Made by a program: the position numbers and the translations under genes
In this document: positions 23,549-33,726 of the stretch, one piece after another
Numbering within the stretch: the stretch's first letter is position 1
Layout of the letters: each line of letters starts with the position of its first letter
Notes under the pieces: model-generated
Database searches by the model: none
What the model was told of the DNA's origin: nothing
Seen by the model: the letters and a program-made list of their open reading frames with translations, nothing else
Source of the DNA: UBA5704 sp036264355
Lineage (GTDB): Bacteria; Acidobacteriota; Thermoanaerobaculia; Multivoradales; UBA5704
Length of the DNA: 64,000 bases
NCBI GenBank assembly: GCA_036264355.1
Contig: DATARD010000245.1
Span: 9,373 to 73,372 of the forward strand
Direction: 5' to 3'

Positions 23549-24091
23549 TTACGCCGGCTTGGCGCCCTGGAAGCGTTGATCGACGCGGTCCCAGGCATCG
23601 CGGGTGGCGTGCTTGGCGTCGTTCCAGCCGAGCCGGGTGTCGCCCTTGGCCTTGTCCCAATCGCGCGCGAGCTCGGTCTCCGCCTCGTTCCAGGCGCAGT
23701 CGCCATAGCGGCAGCGCGCCTCCCAGCCATACTTGTAGGCTGGGCGCAGATCCTCATACGTGCGCCCCTGGGCATACGGGCGCGATCCGTAGCTGCTGCG
23801 CCAGAACGCGTCTTCCTGCGCCGGATCGATCGACTCGGCGATCCCCTGGCCGGCCAGGCCGCCGGTGAGGCCACCGACCGCGGCGCCGATCATCGCGCCG
23901 ACCGGACCGCCCACCGCGCCGCCGATCACCGCGCCGAGCGTGCCGCCGCCGGCCGCGCCGACTCCGGCGCCGACCGGATGCTTGCCACCGCCCTCGGTCG
24001 AGACGGGGTCGAGATTGGCGTCGACCGCGGTTTCCGGCTCCAACGTATGCGTGGCGGTCCTGCCTGAAGTGGTCCGATCGTCATATGCCAT
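23549..24091 (-). CDS. Glycine-zipper protein
   Basis: The start is the ATG at 24091, preceded by AGGAGGAG; the longer frame upstream reads across the divergent promoter and is rejected. The 180-residue protein has a Thr/Glu-rich N-terminus, a glycine-zipper stretch with GxxxG repeats (about 42-82) that could insert in a membrane, and a charged C-terminal half with DAFWRSSYGSRPYAQGRTYED and several Trp residues. This layout is common in uncharacterised stress-associated bacterial proteins. It is divergent from the small membrane protein at 24240. Confidence 0.75.
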   Translation of the reverse strand: MAYDDRTTSGRTATHTLEPETAVDANLDPVSTEGGGKHPVGAGVGAAGGGTLGAVIGGAVGGPVGAMIGAAVGGLTGGLAGQGIAESIDPAQEDAFWRSSYGSRPYAQGRTYEDLRPAYKYGWEARCRYGDCAWNEAETELARDWDKAKGDTRLGWNDAKHATRDAWDRVDQRFQGAKPA

Positions 24092-24220
24092 GGTCTGCTC
24101 CTCCTGGTGAATGGGACCATTGCGGCCCGTGAGACCTTCCACTGCAAGGGAGGGGCCAGACGCGTTCCGTGAAAACGGTTTCAGGCTTCCCTGGGGGCTG
24201 TCTTCACCATTGACTTCTGG

Positions 24221-24226
24221 TATAGT
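24221..24226 (+). promoter_or_regulatory. -10 element before the small membrane protein
   Basis: TATAGT ends 13 bases before the ATG at 24240, in an AT-richer stretch between divergent genes. A TTGACT lies only five bases upstream, too close to act as the matching -35. Confidence 0.35.
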
Positions 24227-24239
24227 CTGGCCGTCGGCT

Positions 24240-24638
24240 ATGAATAGGCGCTTCCACACCCTTCGCTCAACCTTCGCAGGCTCTCTTGGAGTCCTGCTGA
24301 TGGTGATGTTGGTGTTTGCCGGCCTGTTGGGCCAGTTGAACCGCCTCTCCGCCAAGGAAGCACGCCTCCGGAGCAGGATTGGCGCGACATCCCAGCTCGC
24401 TGGCTCACCGTCGGTGACCCATCCCAGCCGGCCGCTTCACTACAAGCGTCTGGCGCTGGGCAGGCGCCATTTCGCACCGGTGCGTTTTCAGCACCTGCGG
24501 GCCAAGACCGCCAAGCTGTGCAGTGTGGTTGCCGTCAACCTCTTCGAGCTGCGCAGCATCCTGCGGGCGACGTCCCATCTTGCAGCCCCGAGCGCCGGCC
24601 ACCGCACGACCGGCGCCCGCGCTCCGCCGTTCGCCTGA
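24240..24638 (+). CDS. Hypothetical small single-pass membrane protein
   Basis: The frame gives 132 residues with one clear membrane helix near the N-terminus (FAGSLGVLLMVMLVFAGLL, about residues 12-30), then a basic tail without recognisable motifs. Support for a real gene is indirect: a -10-like TATAGT just upstream, a divergent neighbour, and a terminator-like hairpin with a T-run about 120 bases downstream. No ribosome site is visible. The C-terminal half is Arg/His/Ala-rich and could be frame drift, so the end is less certain than the start. Confidence 0.4.
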   Translation: MNRRFHTLRSTFAGSLGVLLMVMLVFAGLLGQLNRLSAKEARLRSRIGATSQLAGSPSVTHPSRPLHYKRLALGRRHFAPVRFQHLRAKTAKLCSVVAVNLFELRSILRATSHLAAPSAGHRTTGARAPPFA

Positions 24639-24757
24639 ACATCCCCTGAACCGCCGCCGGGTTAGCCGGCCGGAGCTTTCCCCTGGGAAAGATCCGCTCC
24701 TCGGCTTTTACCCGTTCCCAAGTACGCCGTCCCTCCGGGAGAGGGGAGACACCTATG

Positions 24758-24797
24758 ACCAGACGGGGTGACTCCGCAAGCTCCGTCATGGTTTTTT
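24758..24797 (+). terminator. Rho-independent-type terminator
   Basis: ACCAGACGG at 24758-24766 pairs, with one bulge, with CCGTCATGGT at 24783-24792, and six T residues follow (24792-24797). A wider GGGAGAGGGGAGA/TCTCCTCTCTCCC pairing encloses it. It would end the small membrane-protein transcript and insulate the BMP lipoprotein gene. Confidence 0.6.
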
Positions 24798-24876
24798 CTC
24801 CTCTCTCCCAGGGGGATCGCGTTGCACGAGGAGGGTTGCCTTTCGCGGTGCGCTCGGGTAGCCTGCCCCTGCCATC

Positions 24877-25890
24877 ATGACAGGCAAGACCAGCCGCCGT
24901 TCCCTCTTCCTATTTCTTGCGTTGGCTCTGATGGCCAGCGGCTGCCGACCCCACAGGGCGGCCGAAGACAAATCCAAAATCCATGTCGGCATCGTCTTCG
25001 ACGCCGGCGGCAAGGACGACCGCTCCTTCAACGCCGCGGCCTGGAAGGGCGTGCAGCACGCCGGCAAAGACTTCCCCATCGTCGTGCGCGACGCCGAGCC
25101 GGGCGATCCGAACTCCGTCGAGCCGGCCCTGCGCGCCTTCGCCGAGCGCGGCTATGACCTCGTCATCGGCGTCGGCTTCTCGCAGACCCCGATCGTCGAG
25201 CAGGTCGCCAAGGACTATCCGAAGCTCAACTTCGCCATCGTCGACGGCGTCAGCCAGCTCCCCAACGTCGCCTCCCTGATCTTCAAAGAGCACGAAGGCT
25301 CCTACCTGGTCGGCATGATCGCCGCACGCACCTCGAAGACCGGAGTCCTCGGTTTCGTCGGCGGCATGGACATCCCGCTCATCCACAAGTTCGAGACCGG
25401 CTACGAAGAAGGCGCCCGGGCGGTCAATCCCAACGTCAAGGTGATCCAGAACTACGTCGGCGTCACCGACGCGGCCTGGAACAATCCGGGGAAAGGTAAA
25501 GAGCTCTCCGTGGCGCAGATCGGCAAAGGGGCGGACGTCCTCTTCGCCGCCGCCGGCAACTCCGGCCTCGGCGCCTTCGACGCCGCCGAGCAGTACGGCA
25601 AATACGTCATCGGCGTCGACTCCAACCAGAACTGGGTGAAGCCCGGCTTCGTCCTCACCAGCATGGTCAAACGGGTCGACAACGCCGTCTATCAGATCGT
25701 CCGCGACCGCGTGAACGGCCAGTTCAAGGGCGGCATCCACGTCTACGGCCTGGACAACGACGGCATCGGCTACGCCATGGACCAGTACAACCAGAAGCTC
25801 ATCCCACCGCAGGTGATCCAGGAAGTCGAAGCCGCCAAGCAGAAGATCATCCGCGGCGAGATCAAGGTCACCGACGCGATGGCGAAGTAG
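24877..25890 (+). CDS. BMP-family nucleoside-binding lipoprotein (ABC importer)
   Basis: This 337-residue protein is a basic membrane protein (BMP/PnrA/Med) type substrate-binding lipoprotein. A signal peptide with lipobox MASGC anchors it at the membrane surface. The mature part starts IHVGIVFDAGGKDDRSFN, the family signature for ribose and base contacts, and continues with VGFVGGMDIPLIHKFETGYEEG and the GVDSNQNW block. It binds purine nucleosides in characterised relatives. The cognate ATPase and two permeases lie about 4 kb downstream (29985-33444), separated by unrelated genes, so the operon is split. Confidence 0.92.
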   Translation: MTGKTSRRSLFLFLALALMASGCRPHRAAEDKSKIHVGIVFDAGGKDDRSFNAAAWKGVQHAGKDFPIVVRDAEPGDPNSVEPALRAFAERGYDLVIGVGFSQTPIVEQVAKDYPKLNFAIVDGVSQLPNVASLIFKEHEGSYLVGMIAARTSKTGVLGFVGGMDIPLIHKFETGYEEGARAVNPNVKVIQNYVGVTDAAWNNPGKGKELSVAQIGKGADVLFAAAGNSGLGAFDAAEQYGKYVIGVDSNQNWVKPGFVLTSMVKRVDNAVYQIVRDRVNGQFKGGIHVYGLDNDGIGYAMDQYNQKLIPPQVIQEVEAAKQKIIRGEIKVTDAMAK

Positions 25891-25925
25891 GCCCCCAACC
25901 TCCTCTCTCATCCCTCCTCGTTCCG

Positions 25926-25946
25926 CCGGCCAGAAAAACAGGCCGG
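25926..25946 (+). terminator. Possible terminator hairpin after the BMP gene
   Basis: CCGGCC and GGCCGG pair around a 9-base A-rich loop, 35 bases after the stop. There is no T-run, so this may only be a stability hairpin. Confidence 0.3.
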
Positions 25947-26023
25947 AGATCTGACGAAACCTTCAGCACTCGCCATCGTACCCATGAGAAGGTGAGCGTC
26001 ACCACAGATATGAGGAGAACCGA

Positions 26024-27553
26024 ATGAGAAAGCCAGCTTTTGCAATCATCGCCTTTCTTGCTTGCGTGACATCAGCGAGCGCAGACAACCCAAAATTCCA
26101 CGAACGCGGTCCCAACGGGATTCCCGGTCAGTACATCGTGATCCTCAAGGACTCCTTTCTGCTGCGGAACGAGAAAACGGCCGACCCCACGAATCGGCTT
26201 CATGACCAGGCTCTCACGGACGGCGCCATCTCGAATTTGCGAGGCCGCTATCATTTCACCTCACGCCGAACCTGGACCCATGTGATCCGTGGCTTCGTCA
26301 TGATCGCCACCAAGGACGAGGCTCTCCGCCTGGCTCACGACCCGAGCGTTTTGTTGGTAGAGCAGGATGCGCGCCCCGATCGGATGCCGCAATCCGCCAC
26401 GCCATCCTGTAACGTATCGTGCACGAGCAATCAGGCAATGCCGCTGAATACACGAGCGTTTCCCACCTCGCCGCAATCGATCACGTGCTCGAGCCCGGAT
26501 CCGGGCAGCCTGCCCGCGTGCATCGACAACTGGGGGCTCGACCGGACCGACCAGGCCTCATTGCCTCGCGATGGGTCGTACGTCTACAGCAACAACGGCG
26601 CCGGGGTCCACGTCTATGTCGTCGACTCGGGGGTGTTGTCGACCCACCGGGAGCTGGCAGGGAAGATCGGGCAGGGATACAACGCAACGTGTGTCGGCTG
26701 CAACCTCGATCAGGTCCTTTGCAACAATCACGGCACCACGGTCACCTCGGTCATCGCCGGAAATACCTACGGGGTTGCTCGCGGAGTGACCATCCACCCG
26801 GTCCAGATACTCAGGTATTGCACGCAGGCCGAAATCGACTATCGTGGCTATCCTCCTCTGAATTTCTGCTGGGAGGACGCCAACGGGCTCGATCCGCGCG
26901 TCCTGCTCCCGTCGGTGAGCACGTACGTCTCGGCGTTCAACTGGGTGGTGCAACATCACGCGGCGAATCCAGGCCCCGCCGTCCTCAACCTGAGCGGTGC
27001 CAATGATCCGACCTTCGTCGGCAGTCTCTCGTTCATCAATGCCGCCAAGGCAGTGATTTCGAGTGGAGTCAGCTTCGTGCAGGCGGCAGGAAACCAGAAC
27101 GACAACGCCTGCAACTATTCCGTGCACCAGGCAGACCCGAGCTACAACATCGCGGATGCCATCGTGGTGGGCGGCTACACGGAGATCATCGACGGAGGGC
27201 TGCACAATGGGCGATGGGCCGACAGCACGCAAGCGTGCCCCACGGGCGATTGCGGCTCGAACTATGGCTCGTGCGTCGACCTCTTTGCGCCCGCGCAGTG
27301 GGTCATCGGTGCTGGAAGGTGGTACGACGGCAACAACCCTCCGGCAGGATATTGCTACCTGACCGGCACGTCGCTGTCTGCGCCTCACGTCACCGGCGCG
27401 ATCGCACGCTACCTGCAGAACCATCCGACGGCCGCGCCGCAGCAGGTCAAGACCGCGCTGTTGAATGGCGCCGTGCTGAACGTCCTGCAGACCTCGGGGA
27501 CGAACGGCATCGGATCGGGATCGCCGAACAAGTTGTTGCAATTCGTGCCTTGA
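26024..27553 (+). CDS. Secreted subtilisin-like serine protease (S8, proteinase K type)
   Basis: This 509-residue protease has a signal peptide (1-20), an inhibitor I9-like propeptide (about 33-118, GQYIVILKDS to LLVEQDARPD) and a catalytic domain. The triad is Asp201 (VVDSGV), His236 (NNHGTTV) and Ser450 (TGTSLSAPH), with the oxyanion Asn357 in QAAGNQND. About a dozen cysteines in the mature part suggest disulfides. A good ribosome site (GAGGAGA) precedes the ATG. Its base composition is somewhat less GC-rich than the neighbours. It separates the BMP gene from the rest of the importer, which suggests a later insertion. Confidence 0.93.
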   Translation: MRKPAFAIIAFLACVTSASADNPKFHERGPNGIPGQYIVILKDSFLLRNEKTADPTNRLHDQALTDGAISNLRGRYHFTSRRTWTHVIRGFVMIATKDEALRLAHDPSVLLVEQDARPDRMPQSATPSCNVSCTSNQAMPLNTRAFPTSPQSITCSSPDPGSLPACIDNWGLDRTDQASLPRDGSYVYSNNGAGVHVYVVDSGVLSTHRELAGKIGQGYNATCVGCNLDQVLCNNHGTTVTSVIAGNTYGVARGVTIHPVQILRYCTQAEIDYRGYPPLNFCWEDANGLDPRVLLPSVSTYVSAFNWVVQHHAANPGPAVLNLSGANDPTFVGSLSFINAAKAVISSGVSFVQAAGNQNDNACNYSVHQADPSYNIADAIVVGGYTEIIDGGLHNGRWADSTQACPTGDCGSNYGSCVDLFAPAQWVIGAGRWYDGNNPPAGYCYLTGTSLSAPHVTGAIARYLQNHPTAAPQQVKTALLNGAVLNVLQTSGTNGIGSGSPNKLLQFVP

Positions 27554-27563
27554 CGGGTCGACC

Positions 27564-27865
27564 TCACCCCCCCGCAATCGCCCCGATCACGTAGAACGGC
27601 TCCTCGCCGCGGGCGACGGCGTCGGGCAGCGGCGCATCCGATGGGTCGTGGGAGACGTCCTGCCCGCAGACGAAGTAGCGCAGGAAGGCCCGGCGCTGCA
27701 AGGTGACATGGTCGCGGATCGTCCCCCGCAGCACCGGATAACGGGATTCGAGCGCGTCGAGGACGGTGCGCTGGGTCACCGGACCCTCGATCGCCTCGAC
27801 CGGGAGCTCGACGTCTCCCTCGACGCGGGCGAGGATCCGCAGATGCGGCGGCAGCACGACGCGGA

Positions 27866-27869
<4 letters not shown>
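27564..27869 (-). CDS. MoaD/ThiS-like ubiquitin-fold protein
   Basis: The start is the ATG at 27869, overlapping the upstream BNR gene stop by four bases. The 101-residue product begins IRVVLPPHLRILARVEGDVE, has the typical TVLDALESRYPVLRG helix region and ends in GAIAGG. The terminal Gly-Gly is the site that is adenylated and thiocarboxylated, or conjugated, in MoaD, ThiS and SAMP proteins. No E1-like or MoaE gene is nearby. It is paired with a BNR-repeat protein, an arrangement I believe recurs in other bacteria, but its pathway is unknown. Confidence 0.82.
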
Positions 27870-28981
<1,112 letters not shown>

Positions 28982-29137
28982 TCCGTGCTCTCCTTCCGTA
29001 CCGGGGCGCCACGACGGAAGGTCGTGGGCAGGCGGATATTCTACCCCAGGGCCACGATGCCAGGCTATGCCGGGAGCGCCTCCACGAAACCGGCGCCGCT
29101 CCTACTGACGCGGTTGAGCCTGAAGAGCTCGAAGGAG

Positions 29138-29143
29138 TAGAAT
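29138..29143 (+). promoter_or_regulatory. -10 element of the Uma2 gene (leaderless type)
   Basis: TAGAAT ends 7 bases before the ATG at 29151. A purine-rich GAAGGAG lies just upstream of the hexamer, too far for a normal ribosome site if transcription starts at the ATG. Confidence 0.45.
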
Positions 29144-29150
29144 CCCTGAC

Positions 29151-29855
29151 ATGGCCCGGCCGCACGAGATGATGTACGAGGATAACGTGGAGAGCTTCCA
29201 GATCCCGGAGGACGCGAATACGTTCGAAGGCTTCTGGCGCTGGTTGGAATCCGACGGGTTCCCGGAGTCCGGGCGCATCGACTTCCTGGGAGGGGAGATT
29301 GCAGCCGACATGAGCCCGGAGGACCTGTATACACATGGCGCCTTGAAGGTCGAGATCGTGGCGGTGCTGGTCGAGTTGGTGAAGCGGAGCGGCCTTGGCG
29401 ACCTGCAGTCGGACAGATCCCGGTTCAGGTCTCCCTTCGCCCGAGTCACCACCGAGCCGGACATCGTCGCTGTCTTCCGGGAGTCGATCGAGAGCGGGCG
29501 AGCCCGGCTTGTCCCATCGACCCGGCGCAAAGGCCAGAACCGGATTGTCGCCTTCGAGGGGGCGGTCGATCTGATCGTCGAGATCGTCAGCGACAGCTCG
29601 GTCGGAAAAGATCTCGATCGCCTGCCGCCGTATTACGCCCGCGCGGGAGTGCGCGAGCTCTGGCTTCTGGATGCCCGGGGGACAGAGGTCCGATTCGATC
29701 TCCTCGTTCTCCAGGAGGGCGTCTACTCCATCGTCCCACCCGACGCGGACGGCTGGCTACGCTCCCCCTGCCTCGGACGGGCCTTCCGCCTCCAGCGCTT
29801 CCACCAACCGCCGTTCCCCTGGAGCTACCGGCTGGAGCACAAGAGCCCCGGCTGA
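29151..29855 (+). CDS. Uma2-family (DUF820) putative endonuclease
   Basis: This 234-residue protein has the Uma2 restriction-endonuclease-like fold pattern. IDFLGGEIAADMSPEDLYTH opens the core, VTTEPDIVAV carries the metal Asp, and DLIVEIVSDSS carries the E-x-V-S block, followed by KDLDRLPPYYARAGVRELWLLD. Uma2 proteins are PD-(D/E)XK-like and abundant in cyanobacteria and Acidobacteria; their biological target is not established. It is a single gene between the BNR gene and the importer ATPase. Mobile behaviour is typical of the family. Confidence 0.85.
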   Translation: MARPHEMMYEDNVESFQIPEDANTFEGFWRWLESDGFPESGRIDFLGGEIAADMSPEDLYTHGALKVEIVAVLVELVKRSGLGDLQSDRSRFRSPFARVTTEPDIVAVFRESIESGRARLVPSTRRKGQNRIVAFEGAVDLIVEIVSDSSVGKDLDRLPPYYARAGVRELWLLDARGTEVRFDLLVLQEGVYSIVPPDADGWLRSPCLGRAFRLQRFHQPPFPWSYRLEHKSPG

Positions 29856-29984
29856 CACCGACCATCTCGACATCGTTGCTGCGGCAGATGTCAATCACAA
29901 CAGCCGCATCGAAAGCTCCTTGCCTTCCCGATCCCCTCGGGATACCCTCCCCCTGCGATTACGAAAGGGTAACGTCCGGCGCCG

Positions 29985-31505
29985 ATGATTGAGCTGCGGA
30001 ACATCACCAAGCGCTTCGGCAACGTCCTGGCCAACGACCGCGTCAGCCTGAAGGTCGAGCCGGGGACGATCCATGCCATCGTGGGCGAGAACGGCGCCGG
30101 CAAGTCGACGGCGATGCGCATCGCCTATGGCTTCTACTCGGCCGACGACGGAGAGATCCTGGTCGACGGCGTCGCGCAGCGCATCGCCAGCCCGCAGGAC
30201 GCCATCAGCCGGCACATCGGCATGGTGCATCAGCACTTCATGCTGGTCGAGACGATGACGGTGGCCGAGAACATCGTGCTCGGCGCCGAGCCGGGGAGCG
30301 CCGCGGCTCTCGATCTCAAGGGGGCCGAGGCGCAGGTGCGGCGGCTGTCCGAGGAGCTGGGGCTGGCGGTCGATCCGCGGGCGCCGATCAGCGAGCTGTC
30401 GGTCGGTCAGCAGCAGCGGGTAGAGCTGCTCAAAGCACTCTACCGCCAAGCGCGCCTCCTCATCCTTGACGAGCCGACGGCGGTGCTGACGCCGCAGGAG
30501 GTGGCGGAGCTGTTCGCCATCCTGCGCCGCATGCGCGAGCAGGGGAAGACGATTGTCATCATCACCCACAAGCTCTCCGAGGTACTGGAGCTTTCCGATG
30601 ACGTGACGGTGATGCGCGACGGCAAGGTCGTCGGACCGCCGCTCAAGACGAAGGACACCAATGCCGCCGAGCTGGCGCGCCTGATGGTGGGGCGCGACGT
30701 GCTGCTGCGGGTCGAGAAGAAGCCGGCGCAGCCGGGCGCCACGGTGCTGGAGGTGCGCGATCTGTCGGTGACGGCTCCCGATCGCACACGGCGGCTGGAC
30801 GGTGTGTCGTTCACCGTGCGGGCCGGCGAGATCGTGGGTGTCGCGGGCGTCGAGGGGAACGGCCAGACGGAGTTGATCGAAGCGCTCGCGGGTCTCGTCC
30901 CGGCGGCACGCTCCGGCGGAGCGATCCGCCTGGGGGGTGACGACATTTCCGGCCTCGACGCGCGGCAGCGCAAAGAGCGCGGCATCGCGCACATCCCCGA
31001 AGACCGCCACCGGCGCGGTCTGCTGCTTGACTTCGATCTGGCGGAGAACAGCATCCTCGGCGTGCAGCGGAGCCGGCCGGTCGCGGTGGGACCGGGCGGC
31101 GTGTGGCTCGACGAGGCGGCCATCCACGAACGCGCGGAGCGGATCGTCCACGATTTCGACGTGCGCCCGCCGAACATCGCCCTGCCGGCGCGGTCGCTCT
31201 CCGGCGGCAACCAGCAGAAGCTGATCATCGGCCGCGAGCTCGATCTGCATCCGCGGCTGCTCCTGGTGGCGCAGCCGACGCGCGGCGTGGACATCGGCGC
31301 GATCGAATTCATCCACCGCCAGATCATCGCCTTGCGCGACGGCGGCTGTGCCGTCCTCCTGGTCTCCGCCGAGCTCGAGGAAGTGACGGCGCTCGCCGAC
31401 CGCCTGCTCGTCCTGCATCAGGGAAAGATCGTCCGCGAGGTCGACCCGGCGCGCACCACCACCGCGGAGATCGGACTGCTGATGGCCGGAGGCGCCCCCG
31501 CATGA
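29985..31505 (+). CDS. Nucleoside ABC importer ATPase (two-domain)
   Basis: This 506-residue protein contains two fused ATPase domains, as in sugar and nucleoside importers of the RbsA/NupB (YufO) type. Domain 1 has Walker A GENGAGKST, signature LSVGQQQRVE and Walker B LLILDEPTAVLTP. Domain 2 has a degenerate Walker A GVEGNGQTE, the signature SGGNQQK and a divergent Walker B region with QPTRGVDIG. That asymmetry is usual for the group. It overlaps the first permease gene by four bases. Together with the two permeases and the BMP lipoprotein at 24.9 kb it should import purine nucleosides. Confidence 0.93.
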   Translation: MIELRNITKRFGNVLANDRVSLKVEPGTIHAIVGENGAGKSTAMRIAYGFYSADDGEILVDGVAQRIASPQDAISRHIGMVHQHFMLVETMTVAENIVLGAEPGSAAALDLKGAEAQVRRLSEELGLAVDPRAPISELSVGQQQRVELLKALYRQARLLILDEPTAVLTPQEVAELFAILRRMREQGKTIVIITHKLSEVLELSDDVTVMRDGKVVGPPLKTKDTNAAELARLMVGRDVLLRVEKKPAQPGATVLEVRDLSVTAPDRTRRLDGVSFTVRAGEIVGVAGVEGNGQTELIEALAGLVPAARSGGAIRLGGDDISGLDARQRKERGIAHIPEDRHRRGLLLDFDLAENSILGVQRSRPVAVGPGGVWLDEAAIHERAERIVHDFDVRPPNIALPARSLSGGNQQKLIIGRELDLHPRLLLVAQPTRGVDIGAIEFIHRQIIALRDGGCAVLLVSAELEEVTALADRLLVLHQGKIVREVDPARTTTAEIGLLMAGGAPA

Positions 31506-32560
31506 AGCTGCTGCGTCAATTGATCTACCCGCTCCTCGCCGTGGCCGCGGCCTTCCTGGTCGGCAGTATCTTCATCCTGCTCATCGGCGACGATCCAATC
31601 GAGACCTATTCGCTGCTCATCGGCAGCGCGCTCTCCTGGCCGGACGGCATTGGCTACACGCTCTTCTACGCGACACCGCTCATCTTCACCGGCCTCGCCG
31701 TGGCGGTGGCGTTCCGTTGCGGCCTGCTCAACATCGGCGCCGAAGGGCAGCTCATCGCCGCCGCCTTCGCGACCGCCTGGGCGGGCATCACCTTCGCGGG
31801 CCTGCCGGCGTGGCTGCTCATCCCCCTCTGCTGCCTCGCCGCGATGGGGACCGGCGCGGTCTGGGCCGGCGTGCCCGGTGTGCTGCGGGCCCGTTTCGGC
31901 GCCCACGAGGTCATCACCACCATCATGATGAACTTCATCGCGGTGGCCCTGGCCTCCTACTTCACGCAGTACCACTATAAGAAGGAAGGGGACGCGATCC
32001 TGGAGACGGTGCCGATCGGCGAGAGCGGCCACATCGCGCGCTTTGGCAAGTTCTTGCCCGGATTTCCGGAACGCATCCCGCTCAACCTGGCCTTCGTGCT
32101 CGCGCTCGTCGCCTGCGTCCTGGTCTGGATCTTCCTCTGGCGTACCCGCTGGGGCTACGAGATCCGTGCCACCGGAGCGAATCCGGCCGCGGCGGCCTAC
32201 GGCGGCATCTCGACCGCACGCCAGATCATCCTGGCCATGGCGGTCTCCGGCGGCCTCGCCGGCATGGTCGGCATCGGCGAAGTGCTCGGCTACCGCTACC
32301 GCTACTATGACGGCTTCTCCGCCGGCTACGGCTTCACCGGCATCGCGGTCGCGCTCCTCGGCCGCAACCATCCGGTGGGAGTGCTCCTCGCCGCCCTCCT
32401 CTTCGGCGCCTTCCTGCGCGGCGCGCTGTTCGTGGACATCTTCACCGAGCACGTGTCGAAAGACCTCGTCCTCGTGCTCCAGGGCGTCATCATCCTCTTC
32501 GTCGCCTCCGAAGCGCTCTTCCGCGGGCGTGCCGCAAGGCTGGAAAGAGGAAAGGTCTAA
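31502..32560 (+). CDS. Nucleoside ABC importer permease 1
   Basis: The ATG at 31502 overlaps the ATPase stop (ATGA) and opens the first membrane helix (MKLLRQLIYPLLAVAAAFLVG). The 352-residue protein has eight to ten helices of the BPD_transp_2 (YufP/NupP) type, with the characteristic FRCGLLNIGAEGQ and ATGANPAAAAYGGI blocks. The longer open frame upstream is a shadow of the ATPase gene. It heterodimerises with the next gene product to form the channel. Confidence 0.92.
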   Translation: MKLLRQLIYPLLAVAAAFLVGSIFILLIGDDPIETYSLLIGSALSWPDGIGYTLFYATPLIFTGLAVAVAFRCGLLNIGAEGQLIAAAFATAWAGITFAGLPAWLLIPLCCLAAMGTGAVWAGVPGVLRARFGAHEVITTIMMNFIAVALASYFTQYHYKKEGDAILETVPIGESGHIARFGKFLPGFPERIPLNLAFVLALVACVLVWIFLWRTRWGYEIRATGANPAAAAYGGISTARQIILAMAVSGGLAGMVGIGEVLGYRYRYYDGFSAGYGFTGIAVALLGRNHPVGVLLAALLFGAFLRGALFVDIFTEHVSKDLVLVLQGVIILFVASEALFRGRAARLERGKV

Positions 32561-32571
32561 AGGGTAGAGAC

Positions 32572-33444
32572 ATGCGCGACATCTTCAAAATCGCCCTTCT
32601 CTTCTCCACCATCCGGCTCGCCACACCGCTCCTCCTGGCGTCGCTCGGCGGACTGTGGTCCGAGCGCTCCGGAGTGATCAACATCGCGCTCGAAGGCTTG
32701 CTCCTCGCCGGCGCGTTCACCGCCGCCGTGGTCACCCACTTCCTCCACAACCCCTGGCTCGGCCTCACCGCCGCCATCCTCGCCGGCATGGCGACCGCGC
32801 TCGTCCACGCCTTCGTCTGCATCACCTGCAAAGCCGACCAGGTGGTGAGCGGCATGGCGATCAACATCCTCTTCCTCGGTCTCCCCGCCCTCCTCTCCGG
32901 AGCTTTCTTCGATTCGACCGGAGCGACCCCGCAGATCCCGAAAGGTCAACTCCTGCCGATCGCACCCATCGTCATGGCCTTCGCGCTGGTGCCCATCACC
33001 TGGTACGTCCTGAACCGTACCCGCTTCGGCCTCCGTCTGAGGGCCGTCGGAGAAAACCCGGAAGCCGCGGACACCGCGGGAATCCGCGTCGAAGCCGTCC
33101 GCTACGCCGGAGTCATCCTCTCCGGAGCCCTGGCCGCCATCGGAGGCGCCTACCTCTCGATCGGCCAATCCTCCCTCTTCACCCGCAACATGAGCGCCGG
33201 CCGCGGCTTCATCGCCCTCGCCGCCCTCATCTTCGGAAAATGGCGCCCCGTCCAAACCATGCTCGCCTGCCTCCTCTTCGGCCTCGCCGAAGCGGTGACC
33301 ATCCAGATGCAGGGCGTGACGCCGATTCCGGTGGAATTCATCCAGATGATCCCCTACGTGCTGACGATCGTGGTGCTGGCGGGGTTCATCGGGTTGTCGC
33401 GGCCACCGCGGGCGTTGGGGTTGCCGTATGAGAAGAAGCGGTAG
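32572..33444 (+). CDS. Nucleoside ABC importer permease 2
   Basis: This 290-residue permease is of the YufQ/NupQ type. It has LWSERSGVINIALEGLLLAGAF near the N-terminus, the ADQVVSGMAIN loop, RAVGENPEAADTAGI, and a C-terminal helix pair ending in GLPYEKKR. It starts 11 bases after permease 1. The last 248 bases of the gene (33197-33444) recur at 34090-34337 beyond the toxin-antitoxin pair with about 17 differences, so the 3' end has been duplicated or replaced. Confidence 0.92.
   Translation: MRDIFKIALLFSTIRLATPLLLASLGGLWSERSGVINIALEGLLLAGAFTAAVVTHFLHNPWLGLTAAILAGMATALVHAFVCITCKADQVVSGMAINILFLGLPALLSGAFFDSTGATPQIPKGQLLPIAPIVMAFALVPITWYVLNRTRFGLRLRAVGENPEAADTAGIRVEAVRYAGVILSGALAAIGGAYLSIGQSSLFTRNMSAGRGFIALAALIFGKWRPVQTMLACLLFGLAEAVTIQMQGVTPIPVEFIQMIPYVLTIVVLAGFIGLSRPPRALGLPYEKKR
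33197..33444 (+). repeat. Direct repeat copy 1 (permease 3' end)
   Basis: This is a 248-base direct repeat with 34090-34337, aligned without gaps. I count 17 mismatches, or about 93 percent identity. Homology stops shortly after both stop codons. Confidence 0.85.
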
Positions 33445-33482
33445 GGGGATTCTAAGCAATGGAAATTCCAGGGGAACGAGCC

Positions 33483-33488
33483 TATACT
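33483..33488 (+). promoter_or_regulatory. -10 element of the RHH antitoxin gene (leaderless type)
   Basis: TATACT ends 7 bases before the ATG at 33496, placing the likely transcription start on the start codon. No Shine-Dalgarno sequence is present. Confidence 0.5.
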
Positions 33489-33495
33489 CCAGTCT

Positions 33496-33726
33496 ATGAA
33501 GTCACTCCTTATCGAGGTAGACGATGAATTGGCAGGCCGCCTGGAACGGGTGGCTCCCGCTCGTTCTCGCCGCCGGTCGGAGTTCGTTCGAGCGGCAATT
33601 TTGAAGGCTCTTTGGGAGGCTGAGGAGCTGGCCACGGCCGAGGCGTATGCGCGCCAGCCGGACAGTCTCGACCCGGTCTTCGATCCGGCCGTCTGGGAGC
33701 ACCGCGGTGGCCCGGGCGAGTCATGA
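33496..33726 (+). CDS. Ribbon-helix-helix antitoxin (MazE-like)
   Basis: This 76-residue protein starts with a short beta strand (KSLLIEVDDELAGRLER), then SRRRSEFVRAAILKALWEAEE, the helix pair of a ribbon-helix-helix DNA-binding domain. The acidic, Pro-rich tail (about 50-76) is the part expected to wrap the toxin. It overlaps the downstream MazF-like gene by four bases (ATGA), the standard antitoxin-toxin layout, and probably represses its own leaderless promoter. Confidence 0.8.
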   Translation: MKSLLIEVDDELAGRLERVAPARSRRRSEFVRAAILKALWEAEELATAEAYARQPDSLDPVFDPAVWEHRGGPGES